The notes: generated from the sequence alone by a model not told the origin. DNA of 64,000 nucleotides from Megasphaera lornae (GCF_000214495.1 NZ_AFIJ01000039.1:1-64000); one strand, 5' to 3'; positions 20,822 through 33,600 are shown, counted from the first letter of the stretch. A program made the numbers and translations.

Positions 20822-21022
20822 TTATGCCTGCGCGTTCAGTTCCGCTTCGCGCTGTATCGTTTTAATGCGAGCAATAGTCTTTTTAACTTCACGAATACGC
20901 TTTGGATTTTCTAATTGGCCGGTCGCATGTTGAAAACGGAGGTTAAACAATTCTTCTTTCAAGCTAACCACTTTTTCATTCATTTCGGCAGCACTAAGAT
21001 TACGGATTTCTTTAACCTTCAT
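20822..21022 (-). CDS. rpmC: 50S ribosomal protein L29
   Basis: L29 is a helical hairpin protein at the exit tunnel, near the trigger-factor and SRP docking site. An upstream in-frame GTG exists, but the ATG of [13 protein letters not shown] (21022) has the AGGTGGTG site at proper spacing, giving 66 residues. The gene overlaps the end of rplP by 11 bases. Confidence 0.94.
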   Translation of the reverse strand: MKVKEIRNLSAAEMNEKVVSLKEELFNLRFQHATGQLENPKRIREVKKTIARIKTIQREAELNAQA

Positions 21023-21449
21023 TTTGTTCACCACCTAATTCCTGACCTCTGACAACAAACTTCGTTTTAATCGGCAATTTATGGCCGGCAAGACGCATAG
21101 CTTCACGAGCCACTTCTTCCGATACGCCGCCCATTTCAAAAAGCACACGTCCCGGTTTGGCAACAGCTACCCAATATTCCGGTGCCCCTTTCCCGGAACC
21201 CATACGAGTGCCGGCGGGTTTTGCCGTAATCGGTTTATCCGGAAAAATTTTAATCCAAACCTTACCGCCACGTTTAATATACCGTGTCATGGCAATACGT
21301 GCGGCTTCAATTTGACGATTCGTGATCCAGGACGGTTCAGCAGCCACTAAGCCGAATTCGCCGTGTGCCACTTTATTACCGCGCAATGCTTTCCCTTTCA
21401 TACGACCGCGGAATTGCTTGCGATATTTAACTCGTTTCGGAATTAACAT
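21012..21449 (-). CDS. rplP: 50S ribosomal protein L16
   Basis: L16 organises the tRNA-binding face of the large subunit near the A site. The 145 residues begin [19 protein letters not shown] and contain [23 protein letters not shown]-type sequence. Its start shares one base with the rpsC stop. Confidence 0.97.
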   Translation of the reverse strand: MLIPKRVKYRKQFRGRMKGKALRGNKVAHGEFGLVAAEPSWITNRQIEAARIAMTRYIKRGGKVWIKIFPDKPITAKPAGTRMGSGKGAPEYWVAVAKPGRVLFEMGGVSEEVAREAMRLAGHKLPIKTKFVVRGQELGGEQNEG

Positions 21450-22120
21450 TACGCTTCACTCCCTTCGCGTTTCTTTTGCGGAGCTTGTTTCGCTTCCGGT
21501 AAAATTTCTCCTTTATAAATCCAGCATTTAATCCCTATACAACCGTACGTAGTATGCGCTTCCGCGAATCCGTAATCAATATCGGCGCGAAGTGTATGCA
21601 AAGGAATAGAGCCGTCACGAACACTTTCGCTGCGGGCAATTTCCGCCCCGCCCAAACGACCGGAGCACATAATTTTAATTCCTTTAGCCCCCATGCGCAT
21701 GGTACGCCCTACGCATTGCTTCATAGCACGACGGAAGCCGATACGACGTTCCAACTGCCCGGCAATGTTTTCCGCAACCAGGGTGGCATCCAGTTCGGCT
21801 TGTTTAATTTCGGCAATATTAACATCCACAGCTTTGGATGTGAAGCGTTTCAACGCTTTTTTGATATCTTCAATGCCGGCACCGCCACGACCGATAACCA
21901 TGCCCGGTTTTGCAGTGTGAATAATCAATTTGATGCGTTTAGCAGACCGTTCGATTTCAATACGAGAAACGCCTGCAATGAATAACTGTTTCTTTAAGAA
22001 TTCACGGATTTTTACGTCTTCATTCAGAAGTGTTGCATAGTCCTTTTCGGCATACCATTTCGCATCCCAGGGTTTTACAACGCCGACCCGAAATCCATGG
22101 GCATTAACTTTTTGACCCAC
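21449..22120 (-). CDS. rpsC: 30S ribosomal protein S3
   Basis: S3 forms part of the mRNA entry channel. In the 223 residues the KH domain is visible ([19 protein letters not shown] region, about 68-90), with the conserved [19 protein letters not shown] start and the [20 protein letters not shown] segment. It is 13 bases after rplV. Confidence 0.97.
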   Translation of the reverse strand: MGQKVNAHGFRVGVVKPWDAKWYAEKDYATLLNEDVKIREFLKKQLFIAGVSRIEIERSAKRIKLIIHTAKPGMVIGRGGAGIEDIKKALKRFTSKAVDVNIAEIKQAELDATLVAENIAGQLERRIGFRRAMKQCVGRTMRMGAKGIKIMCSGRLGGAEIARSESVRDGSIPLHTLRADIDYGFAEAHTTYGCIGIKCWIYKGEILPEAKQAPQKKREGSEA

Positions 22121-22133
22121 TACGTTTCCCTCC

Positions 22134-22469
22134 TTATGCTCTTTCTTTTACGACAACAGTCAAATGACTGGAATGTTTCAAAATTTTAAAAGCCTGTCCG
22201 CGACTGCGGGGATGAATACGTTTCATCGTCGCATCCTGGTCTACAAAAATTTCCGAAACATATAAATTATCAATATTCATATCGTTGTTATGTTCCGCAT
22301 TTGCCATGGCGGAGCGTAATGTTTTTTCCACTACGCGCGACCCCACTTTCGGAGTGAATTTCAAAATGGCAAGAGCTTCCGCCGCATCTTTCCCCCGAAT
22401 TAAGTCCACTACGATTCTAATCTTACGGGGGGCAATGCGAATATGTTTAGCAACAGCTTTTGCTTCCAT
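22134..22469 (-). CDS. rplV: 50S ribosomal protein L22
   Basis: L22 reaches into the exit tunnel with a beta hairpin, where macrolide-resistance changes arise in other species. The 111 residues include [20 protein letters not shown] and the hairpin region [20 protein letters not shown]. It is in standard S10 order after rpsS. Confidence 0.97.
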   Translation of the reverse strand: MEAKAVAKHIRIAPRKIRIVVDLIRGKDAAEALAILKFTPKVGSRVVEKTLRSAMANAEHNNDMNIDNLYVSEIFVDQDATMKRIHPRSRGQAFKILKHSSHLTVVVKERA

Positions 22470-22483
22470 TAGTGTTACCTCCC

Positions 22484-22762
22484 TTATTTACCGGTTGTTT
22501 TTTCAGATTTGGCATGTCCTTTAAACGTGCGTGTAGGAGCAAATTCTCCCAACTTGTGACCTACCATATCTTCCGTAACATATACGGGTACATGTTTGCG
22601 GCCGTCGTGAACTGCAATGGTATGCCCTACAAAGCCGGGTAAAATCGTCGATGCACGAGACCAGGTTTTAATAACTTTCTTTTCATTGGCTTCATTCATG
22701 GCGTCTACTTTTTTCAAAAGATGTGCGGCGACAAATGGGCCTTTTTTTACGGATCTGGACAC
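22484..22762 (-). CDS. rpsS: 30S ribosomal protein S19
   Basis: S19 pairs with S13 in the 30S head. The 92 residues start [20 protein letters not shown] and include [20 protein letters not shown] and the [11 protein letters not shown] ending. Confidence 0.97.
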   Translation of the reverse strand: MSRSVKKGPFVAAHLLKKVDAMNEANEKKVIKTWSRASTILPGFVGHTIAVHDGRKHVPVYVTEDMVGHKLGEFAPTRTFKGHAKSEKTTGK

Positions 22763-22784
22763 TTATTTATCTCCTTTCCAATAC

Positions 22785-23612
22785 CTATTTACGTCTCTTC
22801 ACAATAAACTTGCCGGAAGCTTTTTTAGCATCCCGCGTCTTAACACCGTAAGCAGGTTTACCCCAAGGAGTAACCGGACGTTTACGGCCGACAGGAGCTT
22901 TACCTTCACCGCCGCCATGAGGATGATCACACGGATTCATTACAACCCCGCGGTTTCCGGGACGAACGCCCTTCCAACGGGAACGACCGGCTTTACCGAG
23001 CGTAATGTTTTCATAATCCGTATTCCCGACAATTCCCACAGTAGCACGGCAACGAACATGTACTTGACGCAATTCGCCAGAAGGTAACCGCAATAACGCA
23101 TAGTTTCCTTCTTTAGCCATAAGCTGTGCCGATTCGCCGGCGGACCGCACCATTTGTGCGCCTTTGCCGATTTTCATTTCCACATTATGTACCAAGGTAC
23201 CTAAGGGAATATTTGCCAACGGCAAGGCATTCCCCACCTTAATATCCGCTTCCGGGCCGCTGTAAAGTACATCGCCGACTTTCAGGCCGTTAGGAGCAAT
23301 AATATATTTCTTTTCCCCGTCCGCATAAAACAAAAGTGCTATGTTCGCGGAGCGATTCGGATCGTATTCGATCGTCGCCACTTTAGCGGGAATGTTATCT
23401 TTAATACGTTTAAAATCAATCAAACGATAGCGGCGTTTATGTCCTCCGCCCTGATGGCGAACAGTCATTCGACCGCTGTTGTTACGACCGCCCTTGTTGG
23501 TTACTTTTACCAGCAAGGATTTTTCCGGTTTAGACGTCGTAATTTCTTCGAACGTAGAAACTGTCATAAAACGACGACTAGCGGAATACGGCTTAAATGA
23601 TTTAATGGCCAT
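22785..23612 (-). CDS. rplB: 50S ribosomal protein L2
   Basis: L2 is a core large-subunit protein needed for peptidyl transferase assembly. The 275 residues start [20 protein letters not shown] and carry the conserved [20 protein letters not shown] segment with the catalytic-region His. It is 31 bases after rplW. Confidence 0.97.
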   Translation of the reverse strand: MAIKSFKPYSASRRFMTVSTFEEITTSKPEKSLLVKVTNKGGRNNSGRMTVRHQGGGHKRRYRLIDFKRIKDNIPAKVATIEYDPNRSANIALLFYADGEKKYIIAPNGLKVGDVLYSGPEADIKVGNALPLANIPLGTLVHNVEMKIGKGAQMVRSAGESAQLMAKEGNYALLRLPSGELRQVHVRCRATVGIVGNTDYENITLGKAGRSRWKGVRPGNRGVVMNPCDHPHGGGEGKAPVGRKRPVTPWGKPAYGVKTRDAKKASGKFIVKRRK

Positions 23613-23643
23613 TATAGTGCCTCCTCCTTCAATTCCTTATTCC

Positions 23644-23928
23644 TTATGCGCCTTCAAAAAATTCAATAGTTTCGCCTTCCTGAAGGGTAACAACGGCTTT
23701 TTTATAATCCGAACGTTTGCCTTCGAATTTACCCATACGTTTTACTTTTCCCAGCACGCGAATCGTAGCTACGCTTTTTACTTTTACGTTAAATACGCTT
23801 TCCACCGCTTTGCGTATTTCAATTTTATTCGCATGCAGAGGTACCTTGAACGTATATTTGCCGTCAGACATGAGCATCGTCGTTTTTTCAGTAATAATCG
23901 GTTTCAACAACAGATCATGCATATCCAT
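23644..23928 (-). CDS. rplW: 50S ribosomal protein L23
   Basis: L23 lies at the tunnel exit and docks trigger factor and SRP. The 94 residues show [20 protein letters not shown] and the [19 protein letters not shown] core. Its start shares one base with the rplD stop, so the pair is coupled. Confidence 0.97.
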   Translation of the reverse strand: MDMHDLLLKPIITEKTTMLMSDGKYTFKVPLHANKIEIRKAVESVFNVKVKSVATIRVLGKVKRMGKFEGKRSDYKKAVVTLQEGETIEFFEGA

Positions 23929-24551
23929 TACGCGAGCACCTCCTCAATCTTCGCTACAGCGCTCTTGGTTACGAACAATTTCGTATAATGGAGCAAATCA
24001 AAAATATTCACGCCTTCTGTAGAAATCGCTTTCACGCCTTCAATATTACGTGCACACCGGATAACAATTTCATCGTTGTCCGTAACGAACAAAACTTTTT
24101 CTCCCGTAAATTGGAAGTTCTTAATCAAGGCTACGACTTCTTTCGTTTTAGCCGCCGCCAACTTAATTTCATCCAATACGAACAATTCGTTCGTATTAAC
24201 TTTATCGCTCAACGCGGATTTTACAGCCAATCTTCTTGCCTTACGCGGCATTTTCTGCGCATACGAACGCGGATGGGGTCCCCAAACGGTACCGCCGCCG
24301 ACCCACAAGGGGCTGCGCGAACTGCCTACACGGGCCCGACCGGTTCCTTTTTGTTTCCAAGGTTTTCTGCCGCCGCCGCGAACCAGGCCTCTGGTTTTCG
24401 TGGAATGCGTACCCAAGCGTTCATTGGCGAGTTGACGAAGCAATGCCTGACGCATTACGGCTTCGTTTACTTCAACGCCAAATACGCTATCGTTCAATTC
24501 GATTTCACCGGTTTTAGCGCCGGTAATATTATACGTACTTACTTTTGGCAT
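23928..24551 (-). CDS. rplD: 50S ribosomal protein L4
   Basis: L4 has a long extension reaching the tunnel wall; in E. coli it also autoregulates the S10 operon through its leader. The 207 residues contain [20 protein letters not shown] and [19 protein letters not shown] in the extended loop. Whether it acts on the S10 leader here (25549-25673) is untested. Confidence 0.97.
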   Translation of the reverse strand: MPKVSTYNITGAKTGEIELNDSVFGVEVNEAVMRQALLRQLANERLGTHSTKTRGLVRGGGRKPWKQKGTGRARVGSSRSPLWVGGGTVWGPHPRSYAQKMPRKARRLAVKSALSDKVNTNELFVLDEIKLAAAKTKEVVALIKNFQFTGEKVLFVTDNDEIVIRCARNIEGVKAISTEGVNIFDLLHYTKLFVTKSAVAKIEEVLA

Positions 24552-24583
24552 TATAATTTATCCTCCTTCCTGTATGACAACTC

Positions 24584-25222
24584 TTAGCGGGGTTTTACCG
24601 TATCACGGATCATTACCAGGCTTCCTTTAGCCCCGGGAATACCGCCTTTGATCAAAATAAGGTTTTTATCCATGTCCACTTTCACTACAGACAGATGCAA
24701 TACTGTAGCTTGATTACCGCCCATTTGTCCAGGAAGTTTTTTACCTTTGACGACCTTACCGCCGCCGCCGCTGATCATAGGTCCGAGAGAGCCCGGTTCA
24801 CGATGAGATTTGGAACCGTGTCCCATAGGCCCGCGGTGAAAACCGTGCCGTTTAATCGTACCTGCAAAGCCCTTTCCCTTGCCGGTGCCAATTACGTCGA
24901 CGAGATCGCCGCTTGCGAATATATCAGCTGCCAGAGTTTGGCCAACCGTGTATTCCGGTGTATCCGTCAAACGCAATTCGCGAAGATACTTCACAGGATT
25001 GACGCCTGCTTTTGCAAATTGTCCTTTAACAGGTTTTGTCAAATGTTTTTCTTTTACTTCGCCATAGCCGATCTGAATGGAGTTGTATCCGTCCGTGTCT
25101 ACCGTTTTTACACGTACTACTACATTCGGGGACGCTTCGACGACAGTAACGGGAACGACCGCACCTTCTTCCGTAAAAATCTGAGTCATTCCCAACTTTT
25201 TACCCAAAATAGCTTTAGACAT
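24584..25222 (-). CDS. rplC: 50S ribosomal protein L3
   Basis: L3 nucleates large-subunit assembly, with a loop near the peptidyl transferase centre. The 212 residues start [19 protein letters not shown] and contain [20 protein letters not shown] and [13 protein letters not shown]. It is 14 bases after rpsJ. Confidence 0.97.
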   Translation of the reverse strand: MSKAILGKKLGMTQIFTEEGAVVPVTVVEASPNVVVRVKTVDTDGYNSIQIGYGEVKEKHLTKPVKGQFAKAGVNPVKYLRELRLTDTPEYTVGQTLAADIFASGDLVDVIGTGKGKGFAGTIKRHGFHRGPMGHGSKSHREPGSLGPMISGGGGKVVKGKKLPGQMGGNQATVLHLSVVKVDMDKNLILIKGGIPGAKGSLVMIRDTVKPR

Positions 25223-25236
25223 AATCGCACCTCCTC

Positions 25237-25548
25237 CTATAATTTAATTTCAATGTCCACGCCGGCCGGCAAATCGAGTCGCATCAACGCATCCACGGTC
25301 TTATTTGATGCTTCCAAAATGTCGATCAAACGCTTGTGCGTACGAAGTTCGAACTGTTCACGGGAATCTTTGTTCACATGCGGAGAACGCAGAATCGTGA
25401 AAATGTTCTTTTCCGTCGGAAGCGGAATCGGGCCGGATACCATAGCACCTGTCCGTTTCGCCGTGTCGACGATCTTCGCCGCGCTTTGATCCAAAGTTTT
25501 GTGATCATAAGCTTTCAGGCGAATTCTGATTCTTTCCTGTTTTGCCAT
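25237..25548 (-). CDS. rpsJ: 30S ribosomal protein S10
   Basis: S10 is in the 30S head and also serves as NusE in antitermination. The 103 residues start [20 protein letters not shown] and contain [20 protein letters not shown]. It is the first gene of the S10-spc-alpha operon, behind an AGGAGG site and a structured leader of about 125 nt. Confidence 0.97.
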   Translation of the reverse strand: MAKQERIRIRLKAYDHKTLDQSAAKIVDTAKRTGAMVSGPIPLPTEKNIFTILRSPHVNKDSREQFELRTHKRLIDILEASNKTVDALMRLDLPAGVDIEIKL

Positions 25549-25673
25549 TACTTAATTCCTCCTAACGTCTATTTCCTTGAACAGACTGCTCCATAAGAGT
25601 TTCCCTGCTTGGCAGGCAACATCTTATATCATAGTTTACGGTGAACAGGGTATAATTTTCCTGTTGTCGCGTA
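25549..25673 (-). promoter_or_regulatory. Structured 5' leader of the S10 operon
   Basis: The transcript from the promoter at 25681-25709 would have a leader of about 125 nt. Two hairpins are visible: ACAGG/CCTGT (25645-25664) and CCTGC/GCAGG with a three-base loop (25604-25616). Ribosomal-protein control of the operon through this leader, as L4 does in E. coli, is possible but not shown. No gene or terminator is seen here. Confidence 0.55.
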
Positions 25674-25680
25674 CTTACAT

Positions 25681-25709
25681 ATTTTACTACAAAAGCAAGT
25701 GTCATGCAA
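25681..25709 (-). promoter_or_regulatory. Promoter of the S10-spc-alpha operon
   Basis: Minus-strand TTGCAT (25704-25709) and TAAAAT (25681-25686) are exactly 17 bases apart, upstream of rpsJ and downstream of the tuf terminator. Confidence 0.75.
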
Positions 25710-25838
25710 GATTTTTTCCGATGTTTTCCTTGTTTTCGCAAAACCTGCAGACCGATTTCACATGTATTTTATGCCCGAATGAAATATTCGCCATATCCCG
25801 TTTTATGCGGACGATCCGAGCAGACCTCCTTCCCGCTG

Positions 25839-25879
25839 AAAAAATAAAAAAATAGAGTTGCAGATATCTGCAACTCTAT
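25839..25879 (-). terminator. Intrinsic terminator after tuf
   Basis: A perfect palindrome with 14-bp arms (25852-25879, ATAGAGTTGCAGAT and complement) begins 14 bases after the tuf stop and runs into seven T residues on the minus strand. It separates the str operon from the S10 operon. Confidence 0.92.
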
Positions 25880-25892
25880 CCTGTAAGTCGAT

Positions 25893-27080
25893 TTATGCGT
25901 CGATTTCAGAAACGACACCGGCGCCTACTGTACGACCGCCTTCACGAATAGCGAAACGCAAGCCTACTTCAATAGCAATCGGCGTAATTAATTCCACGTC
26001 CATTTTTACGTTATCGCCGGGCATGCACATTTCCGTGCCTTCCGGTAATTGAATAACGCCCGTTACGTCGGTTGTACGGAAGTAGAACTGCGGACGATAA
26101 CCGTTAAAGAACGGCGTATGACGACCGCCTTCATCTTTCGTCAAAACGTATACCTGTGCTTTGAACTTGGTGTGCGGATGAATGGAACCGGGTTTTGCCA
26201 ATACTTGGCCGCGTTCGATTTCTTTACGATCCACGCCGCGAAGCAGGGCGCCGATGTTGTCGCCGGCTTCCGCCAAATCCAACAATTTACGGAACATTTC
26301 CACGCCCGTAACAACTGTCTGTTTCGGTTCTTCCGCCAAGCCTACGATTTCTACCGTATCGCCGACTTTAACCGTACCGCGTTCTACACGGCCCGTAGCT
26401 ACCGTACCGCGACCGGTAATGGTGAATACGTCTTCGACAGGCATCAGGAACGGTTTGTCCGTCGGTCGATCCGGCGTCGGAATATATTCGTCAACCTTAG
26501 CCATCAATTCCAAAATGCTCTTTTCCGCTTCCGCATCCCCTTCCAGAGCTTTCAAAGCGGAGCCTACAACGATAGGAATATCGTCGCCGGGGAATTCATA
26601 AGAGCTGAGCAAGTCACGAACTTCCATTTCCACCAATTCAATGAGTTCCGGATCGTCTACCTGGTCGGCTTTATTGAGGTATACAACAATTGCCGGTACA
26701 CCGACCTGACGGGCCAAGAGGATGTGTTCGCGAGTCTGCGGCATAGGGCCGTCGGCAGCGGAAACAACCAAAATAGCGCCGTCCATCTGTGCCGCACCGG
26801 TGATCATGTTTTTAACATAATCGGCATGCCCCGGGCAATCCACATGTGCATAATGACGAGCATCCGTTTCATATTCAACGTGTGCCGTATTAATAGTAAT
26901 ACCGCGTTCCCGTTCTTCCGGTGCCTTATCGATATCGGCATAATCTTCAAATTTTGCATACCCTTTTTGCGACAATACTTTTGTAATAGCAGCCGTTAAG
27001 GTAGTTTTGCCGTGGTCAACGTGTCCAATCGTACCGATGTTAACATGCGGTTTGGTTCTTTCATAATGTTCTTTTGCCAT
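25893..27080 (-). CDS. tuf: Elongation factor Tu
   Basis: EF-Tu delivers aminoacyl-tRNA to the ribosome in a GTP-dependent way. The 395 residues include the P-loop GHVDHGKT (19-26), the switch [17 protein letters not shown], the NKAD-type base-recognition motif ([10 protein letters not shown]), and domains II and III ending in [12 protein letters not shown]. It is the last gene of the str operon, directly upstream of a strong terminator. Only one tuf copy is in this window. Confidence 0.98.
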   Translation of the reverse strand: MAKEHYERTKPHVNIGTIGHVDHGKTTLTAAITKVLSQKGYAKFEDYADIDKAPEERERGITINTAHVEYETDARHYAHVDCPGHADYVKNMITGAAQMDGAILVVSAADGPMPQTREHILLARQVGVPAIVVYLNKADQVDDPELIELVEMEVRDLLSSYEFPGDDIPIVVGSALKALEGDAEAEKSILELMAKVDEYIPTPDRPTDKPFLMPVEDVFTITGRGTVATGRVERGTVKVGDTVEIVGLAEEPKQTVVTGVEMFRKLLDLAEAGDNIGALLRGVDRKEIERGQVLAKPGSIHPHTKFKAQVYVLTKDEGGRHTPFFNGYRPQFYFRTTDVTGVIQLPEGTEMCMPGDNVKMDVELITPIAIEVGLRFAIREGGRTVGAGVVSEIDA

Positions 27081-27112
27081 GTTAGAATTCCTCCAATGTC
27101 TTTTAGAATATA

Positions 27113-29185
27113 TTATCCTTTTTCACTGATGATCTTTTCCGCTACGTTTTTCGGAACTTCTTCGTAGTGGTCAAAGGTCATGGTGTACACACCACGGCCT
27201 TGCGTTTTAGAACGCAAATCCGTCGCATAACCGAACATTTCCGCCAACGGTACAAAGGCATTAATATGTTCTGCGCCGCTGCGCATTTCCATACCTTCCA
27301 CCCGTCCGCGACGAGAGTTCAAATCGCCGATGACATCGCCCATATATTCTTCCGGAACGACAACTTCGACTTTTGTATACGGTTCCAGAAGAACCGGATT
27401 GGCTTTTCTTGCACCTTCTTTGAACCCCATGGAACCGGCAATCTTAAAGGCCATTTCCGAAGAGTCCACTTCATGGTACGAGCCGTCATATACTACTACT
27501 TTAATATCCACCATCGGGAAGCCTGCCAATACGCCCGTTTCCATCGCTTCACGAACACCCGCTTCTACAGAACCGATGTATTCTTTCGGAATCGCCCCGC
27601 CGACAACCTTGTTTTCAAATTCGTATCCTTTGCCCTGTTCCTGCGGAATCAATTCCAACCAGCAATCACCATATTGTCCGCGACCGCCGGATTGACGCTT
27701 GAAAAATCCGCGAGCCTTAACATCCTGACGAATCGTTTCACGATACGCAACCTGCGGTTTACCGACATTGCAATCCACTTTAAATTCGCGTGACATACGA
27801 TCCACAATAATGTCCAAATGCAATTCACCCATGCCGGATATAATGGTCTGTCCGGTTTCCGCATCCGTTTTCACACGGAAAGTCGGATCTTCTTCCGCCA
27901 ATCGGGATAAAGCCGTACCCATTTTTTCCTGGTCCGCCTTGGTTTTCGGTTCAACAGCTACGGAAATAACCGGTTCCGGGAATTCCATTTTTTCCAAAAT
28001 GATGGGATTCTTTTCATCACAAAGCGTATCCCCCGTCGTAGTGTCTTTCAACCCTACAATAGCGCCGATATCTCCGCTGTAGGCTTCCTGCACTTCTTCA
28101 CGATGATTGGCGTGCATCCGCAAGATACGTCCGACCCGTTCTTTTTTTCCTTTGGTCGAATTATAAACGTAAGTGCCGGCCTGCAAGGTACCGGAATATA
28201 CCCGGAAGAACGCTAATTTTCCGACAAAGGGGTCGGCCATAATCTTAAAGGCCAAAGCCGAGAACGGTTCATTGTCATCCGCTTTACGGGTATCTTCTTC
28301 CCCCGTATCCGGATTGGTTCCGCCTACGGGCGGAATGTCCAACGGCGACGGCATATAGTCGACAACCGCATCCAACAACATTTGAATCCCTTTGTTTTTG
28401 TATGCGGAACCGCAAAGTACAGGGAATAATTTATTCGTTACGACAGCCTGTCGAATAGCTTTTTTAATTTCATCCGTACTGATTTCTTCGCCGTCCAAGT
28501 ACTTCATCATTAATTCGTCATCGGTTTCGCAAACCGCTTCCAACATAATTTGACGATATTCTTCCGCCTGTTCCTTCATATCGGCAGGAATTTCCACGAT
28601 TTCAATTTCTTTACCGAGCGTATCTTCATACACTTCCGCTTTCATGGTTACCAAGTCAATAATCCCGGTAAAGGTGGTTTCCGCACCGATCGGCAATTGA
28701 ATCGCTACGGCATTGGCTTGTAACCGATCCTTCATCATTTGTACACAATTCAAGAAATCCGCGCCGGTTGTATCCATTTTGTTAATAAATGCAATTCGGG
28801 GAACATGATAATGTTCAGCCTGACGCCATACCGTTTCAGACTGCGGTTCTACCCCGCCTTTCGCGGAAAAAACAGCAACAGAACCGTCGAGCACGCGCAG
28901 AGAACGTTCCACTTCCACCGTGAAGTCAACGTGCCCCGGCGTATCGATGATGTTAATACGATGGTCTTTCCAGTGTGCAGTCGTTGCGGCGGAAGTAATG
29001 GTAATTCCGCGTTCTTGTTCCTGTGCCATCCAGTCCATGGTAGCTGCGCCTTCATGAACTTCACCAATTTTATGAACTCGGCCTGTATAGAAAAGGATAC
29101 GTTCTGTTGTCGTGGTTTTACCGGCATCAATATGTGCCATGATCCCGATATTTCTTGTTTTTTCCAAAGAAAACTCTCTTGCCAC
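27113..29185 (-). CDS. fusA: Elongation factor G
   Basis: EF-G drives translocation and, with RRF, ribosome recycling. The 690 residues comprise the GTPase domain ([10 protein letters not shown]-loop near 17-25, DTPGHVDFT switch II, NKMD) and the four following domains, including the domain IV loop near GRGQYGD. It lies between rpsG and tuf as in the usual str operon (gap of about 30 bases on each side). Confidence 0.98.
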   Translation of the reverse strand: MAREFSLEKTRNIGIMAHIDAGKTTTTERILFYTGRVHKIGEVHEGAATMDWMAQEQERGITITSAATTAHWKDHRINIIDTPGHVDFTVEVERSLRVLDGSVAVFSAKGGVEPQSETVWRQAEHYHVPRIAFINKMDTTGADFLNCVQMMKDRLQANAVAIQLPIGAETTFTGIIDLVTMKAEVYEDTLGKEIEIVEIPADMKEQAEEYRQIMLEAVCETDDELMMKYLDGEEISTDEIKKAIRQAVVTNKLFPVLCGSAYKNKGIQMLLDAVVDYMPSPLDIPPVGGTNPDTGEEDTRKADDNEPFSALAFKIMADPFVGKLAFFRVYSGTLQAGTYVYNSTKGKKERVGRILRMHANHREEVQEAYSGDIGAIVGLKDTTTGDTLCDEKNPIILEKMEFPEPVISVAVEPKTKADQEKMGTALSRLAEEDPTFRVKTDAETGQTIISGMGELHLDIIVDRMSREFKVDCNVGKPQVAYRETIRQDVKARGFFKRQSGGRGQYGDCWLELIPQEQGKGYEFENKVVGGAIPKEYIGSVEAGVREAMETGVLAGFPMVDIKVVVYDGSYHEVDSSEMAFKIAGSMGFKEGARKANPVLLEPYTKVEVVVPEEYMGDVIGDLNSRRGRVEGMEMRSGAEHINAFVPLAEMFGYATDLRSKTQGRGVYTMTFDHYEEVPKNVAEKIISEKG

Positions 29186-29216
29186 GATTGTTTCACTCCT
29201 CCAGTACTATAAAAAA

Positions 29217-29711
<495 letters not shown>

Positions 29712-29732
29712 TCATCAAGGTCGCACAAGCTC

Positions 29733-30104
29733 TTATTTAGCTTTTTTGGCGCCATATTTTGAACGGGATTGCTGCCGATCGGATACGCCGGCCGTGTCCA
29801 AGGCACCGCGGACAATATGATAACGTACACCGGGAAGGTCTTTAACACGACCGCCTCTGATTAATACTACGCTATGTTCCTGTAAATTGTGACCAATGCC
29901 GGGAATATAAGCAGTTACTTCGATAGCGTTCGTCAAACGAACACGGGCAACTTTACGCAATGCAGAGTTAGGTTTTTTCGGCGTGGCAGTATATACACGC
30001 GTGCAAACACCGCGCTTCTGCGGGCAATTTTTCAATGCCGGTGCTGTAGATTTGCTGATCGAGTCCTGACGTCCTTTTCGAACTAATTGGCTGATTGTTG
30101 GCAT
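29733..30104 (-). CDS. rpsL: 30S ribosomal protein S12
   Basis: S12 monitors codon-anticodon pairing; streptomycin-resistance mutations occur in it. The 123 residues show [20 protein letters not shown], the [19 protein letters not shown] segment carrying the wild-type Lys of the PKKPNS motif, and [16 protein letters not shown] with the second resistance-region motif. Confidence 0.97.
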   Translation of the reverse strand: MPTISQLVRKGRQDSISKSTAPALKNCPQKRGVCTRVYTATPKKPNSALRKVARVRLTNAIEVTAYIPGIGHNLQEHSVVLIRGGRVKDLPGVRYHIVRGALDTAGVSDRQQSRSKYGAKKAK

Positions 30105-30182
30105 GTGGGCACCTCCTTTCCAAACAATTAGATTTATAATGTAATCACCGTTGAGACCTGCTCGCCGATGATATTACCGAGA

Positions 30183-30428
30183 TTATTTGAGCACTCCGAC
30201 AGCCGCCGCTTTTACTTTTATACGGCAGGCCTTTCCCAATTCGACCATGGAATACGTCGTATCGACGGGTATGCCCATGACGCTTGCACATTGCCATAAC
30301 GGAGCAACTACCACCTTTTCCGCATCCTTGGCAATATACAGTTGTACTGTTTCGTTTCGTTTCATTGCTTTTAGTGTTTGTTTGGCACCTACCGTTTTCC
30401 GTGCATCCGCACCAAGTACTAAGCTCAC
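30183..30428 (-). CDS. L7Ae/L30e-family ribosomal-associated protein (YbxF-like)
   Basis: An 81-residue protein of the L7Ae/L30e/Gadd45 family, whose members bind kink-turn RNA. The fold's pattern is seen in SLVLGADARKTVGAKQTLKAM, then LYIAKDAEKVVVAPLWQCA and a final hydrophobic KAAAVGVL. It starts at a GTG with a GAGGAG site about ten bases upstream. It is the first gene of the str operon, directly before rpsL, the same position as ybxF (rplGB) in Bacillus. The exact RNA target is unknown. Confidence 0.88.
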   Translation of the reverse strand: MSLVLGADARKTVGAKQTLKAMKRNETVQLYIAKDAEKVVVAPLWQCASVMGIPVDTTYSMVELGKACRIKVKAAAVGVLK

Positions 30429-30488
30429 GAAACATCACTCCTCACCCATATTCACGAGTCCGTATTGTAGATAATGCAATACTGGATT

Positions 30489-30517
30489 ATTGTATCATTC
30501 TGCGGTTATACTGTCAA
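30489..30517 (-). promoter_or_regulatory. Consensus promoter of the str operon
   Basis: Minus-strand TTGACA (30512-30517) and TACAAT (30489-30494) are 17 bases apart, a near-perfect sigma-A promoter between the rpoC terminator and the L7Ae-like gene, about 60 bases before its start. Confidence 0.92.
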
Positions 30518-30618
30518 TGTATTTTTCTGAAGATCTGCATAATACCCGCCTCTTTTATTACACTTTTCCGTGTGTATCGTTTTGCATGCGTTTTCCGCAA
30601 CAACGATTTACGAAGCCG

Positions 30619-30660
30619 AAAAAAAAGCTGTACGCCTTTTATGGCGCACAGCTTTTTTTC
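30619..30660 (-). terminator. Intrinsic terminator after rpoC
   Basis: GCTGTGCGCC and GGCGTACAGC arms (30627-30652) with a six-base loop are flanked by A and T tracts; on the minus strand eight T residues follow. It ends the rpoBC transcript. Confidence 0.92.
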
Positions 30661-30668
30661 AAATCGTT

Positions 30669-33600
30669 TTATTCCGTAACCGCATCGTCTTCATTCTCAC
30701 CGGTTTCGCCGTCTTCCAAAATAGCCGGCGGCACCATATTAATCACTTTTACTTTGCGATACCGACTCATGCCCGTACCGGCGGGAATCAATTTGCCGAT
30801 AATGACATTTTCTTTTAATCCCAACAACGGATCCACTTTGCCTTTAATCGCGGCATCCGTCAAAACGCGTGTCGTTTCCTGGAAAGAAGCGGCCGAAAGG
30901 AAGGATTCCGTAGCCAGAGCCGCTTTCGTAATCCCCAACAACATGGGGCGTCCTTCCGCCGTCTTACCGCCATTGGCCCGTACACGGCGATTCATATCTT
31001 CAAACGTATTCACATCTATATAATCTCCCGGCAATACATCCGCATCTCCCGCGTCTTCAATTTTCATTTTGCGCAACATTTGCCGTACAATTACTTCAAT
31101 GTGCTTATCGTTAATACCTACCCCTTGTGACTTGTAAACCTTTTGTACTTCATATACCAAGTACCGTTGTGTAGCTTCCACTCCCAAAATCTGCAATATA
31201 TCATGCGGGTTAATGGAACCGGCCGTAATACGTGCGCCCTTCTTGACGGAATCGCCTTCATGCACCACCAAATGTGCGCCATACGGAATGGTGTAGCTTC
31301 GTTCGTCGCCATCTTGATTCGTTACATGTACAATATTAATATCGTGATGATCTTCTTTTTCGGAAATCGAAATCACCCCGTCTATTTCCGTAACGATCGC
31401 ATTGCCCTTCGGCTTACGGGCTTCAAACAATTCTTCTACACGCGGCAACCCTTGGGTAATATCGCCGGCAGAAGCCACCCCGCCGGTATGGAACGTACGC
31501 ATTGTCAACTGTGTCCCCGGTTCACCGATAGACTGAGCGGCAATCGTCCCCACCGATTCACCGACATTGACCTTGCCGCCGGTGCCGAGATCGCGACCGT
31601 AGCATTTTGCGCAAACGCCGTAACGGCTGTGGCAGGTAAGCACGGAGCGAATCCGCACTTTAGTATAATACTTGGCCACCTCTTTCGCCTGTGCCGCCAT
31701 AATTTCTTCATTCAACGCCACAATGACTTCCCCCGTATCCGGGTTCACCAAAGTTTCTGCGGCGGTTCGTCCTTCTATGCGTTCTTCCAACGGTTCAATA
31801 ACGCCGCTGCCTTCTACAATAGCCGTAACTTCCACACCGCGAATGTCATTATTACGAACTTTGACTTCTTCCACGTCACTCTGCAAAATACGTTCAATCG
31901 CTTCTTCCGTAAGCGGCGTCTTATCAACACAAATTTCAATACCGTTAGAATCGTAAATCGTGCCTTCCACCGTTTTTCCCAGCATATTTTCCACCATCGA
32001 TTTACGAATAGCTTCTCGGAACCCTTCTTCCGGTGCGCCCAGGGAAACGATTTCAATGTTGTTCGTATGATTCAGATCATCGTTAATATCCAATTGACTG
32101 CCGCGTAAATATAATTTCGGCAATTTATGCGCAATAACCGTATCCATGTCATCATTCGTCAATAAATGATCTTCTTCAAAAATAGTCTCTTTCGTTTCCG
32201 GATCGACCGCATTGCGTGCCAATACCCGACCGATCAGCTTATCCCGCAATAAATTGACCGCTTGCCGGCAAGAACTTGCCAGCCGCGCCCGTTCCCGCAC
32301 CAAGTCGATGCCGAAAACATCACAATCGTCTTCACGTACAATAACATCCTGCGATACATCCACCAGGCGTCGGGTTAAATATCCGGAATCGGCGGTCCGC
32401 AATGCCGTGTCCGCCAAGCCTTTGCGCGCTCCGTGAGAAGAAGTAAAGTAATCCAATACCGATAACCCTTCACGGAAATTGGCTTTAATCGGTAAGTCGA
32501 TAATTCGTCCCGACGGATCCGCCATTAATCCGCGCATGCCGGCAACCTGACGAATCTGTTGCTTATTACCGCGTGCCCCCGAATCGGCCATCATAAAGAT
32601 CGAGTTGAACGGATCCATATTATCCATCATGACTTCCGTAACATCGTCCGTCGCTTTTTCCCAAATCGCGCACGTTTTTCTATACCGTTCATCTTCCGTA
32701 ATTAAGCCGCGTTGAAACATAGTGGAAACATGCTGTACTTGCTTATCCGCCGCATCCAAAATAGTCCATTTCCCTTCCGGAATTTGAATGTCCGAAATGG
32801 CAATCGACATGCCGGCCTGTCGTGCGTAATGGTAGCCGATATTTTTAATCCGATCCAATAAGGCCGCCGTTTTTGTATTCCCAACTAAATGGAAGCACGC
32901 ATCTACCAATTTGCCGATTTCTTTTTTATTCATCAACACTCCCAAACAAGGAACTTCGACAAACTGTTTATCCTTAATAAATTCTGCCGCCTGTTGCCGA
33001 TCCACCTTATGGGCCGGTAACGGACGTATGGACAATAAATCCACATCAAACTCTTCTTTTAATTGGGAAAAGCCGAAATCCTGAATACGACCGTCCTCCA
33101 CCCTTATTTTAACTAAGTGAGTGGAATCGATAATGCCGTTCCGATAAGCAAACACCGCTTCTTGCGGATCGTCGAAGACCATGACTTTATCAGTGTGGTA
33201 TAACCGCAATTCGTCATAAAGCTGGTCATTATACAACAATTTTCCCGCCGTAGTTTCAATGAGACCGTGTCCGGGAATGCGCACTTTAATAAGCGCTTCA
33301 ATATCAATGACTTTTGCATCATAAGCCAACATAACTTCTTCATAAGAAGAAAAACTCTTGCCTTCCCCTTTGGCGCCCGGTTTGACAAGTGTCAAATAAT
33401 ACGCGCCCAACACCATATCCTGTGTCGGCACGGCTACCGGCTTACCGTCTTTCGGCGCTAAAATATTATGTGCCGAAAGCATCAACGTCCGCGCTTCCGA
33501 TTGGGCTTCTACGGACAACGGCAAATGGCAGGCCATCTGGTCACCGTCAAAATCCGCATTAAAAGCCGTGCAAACCAACGGATGAAGTTTAATCGCCCGT

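Noticed and set aside
26049-26999. Plus-strand open frame of 316 codons antisense to tuf
   Set aside because: It mirrors the highly biased codon use of tuf and resembles no protein family.
31143-32108. Plus-strand open frame of 321 codons antisense to rpoC
   Set aside because: Shadow of rpoC; no start signal or family pattern.
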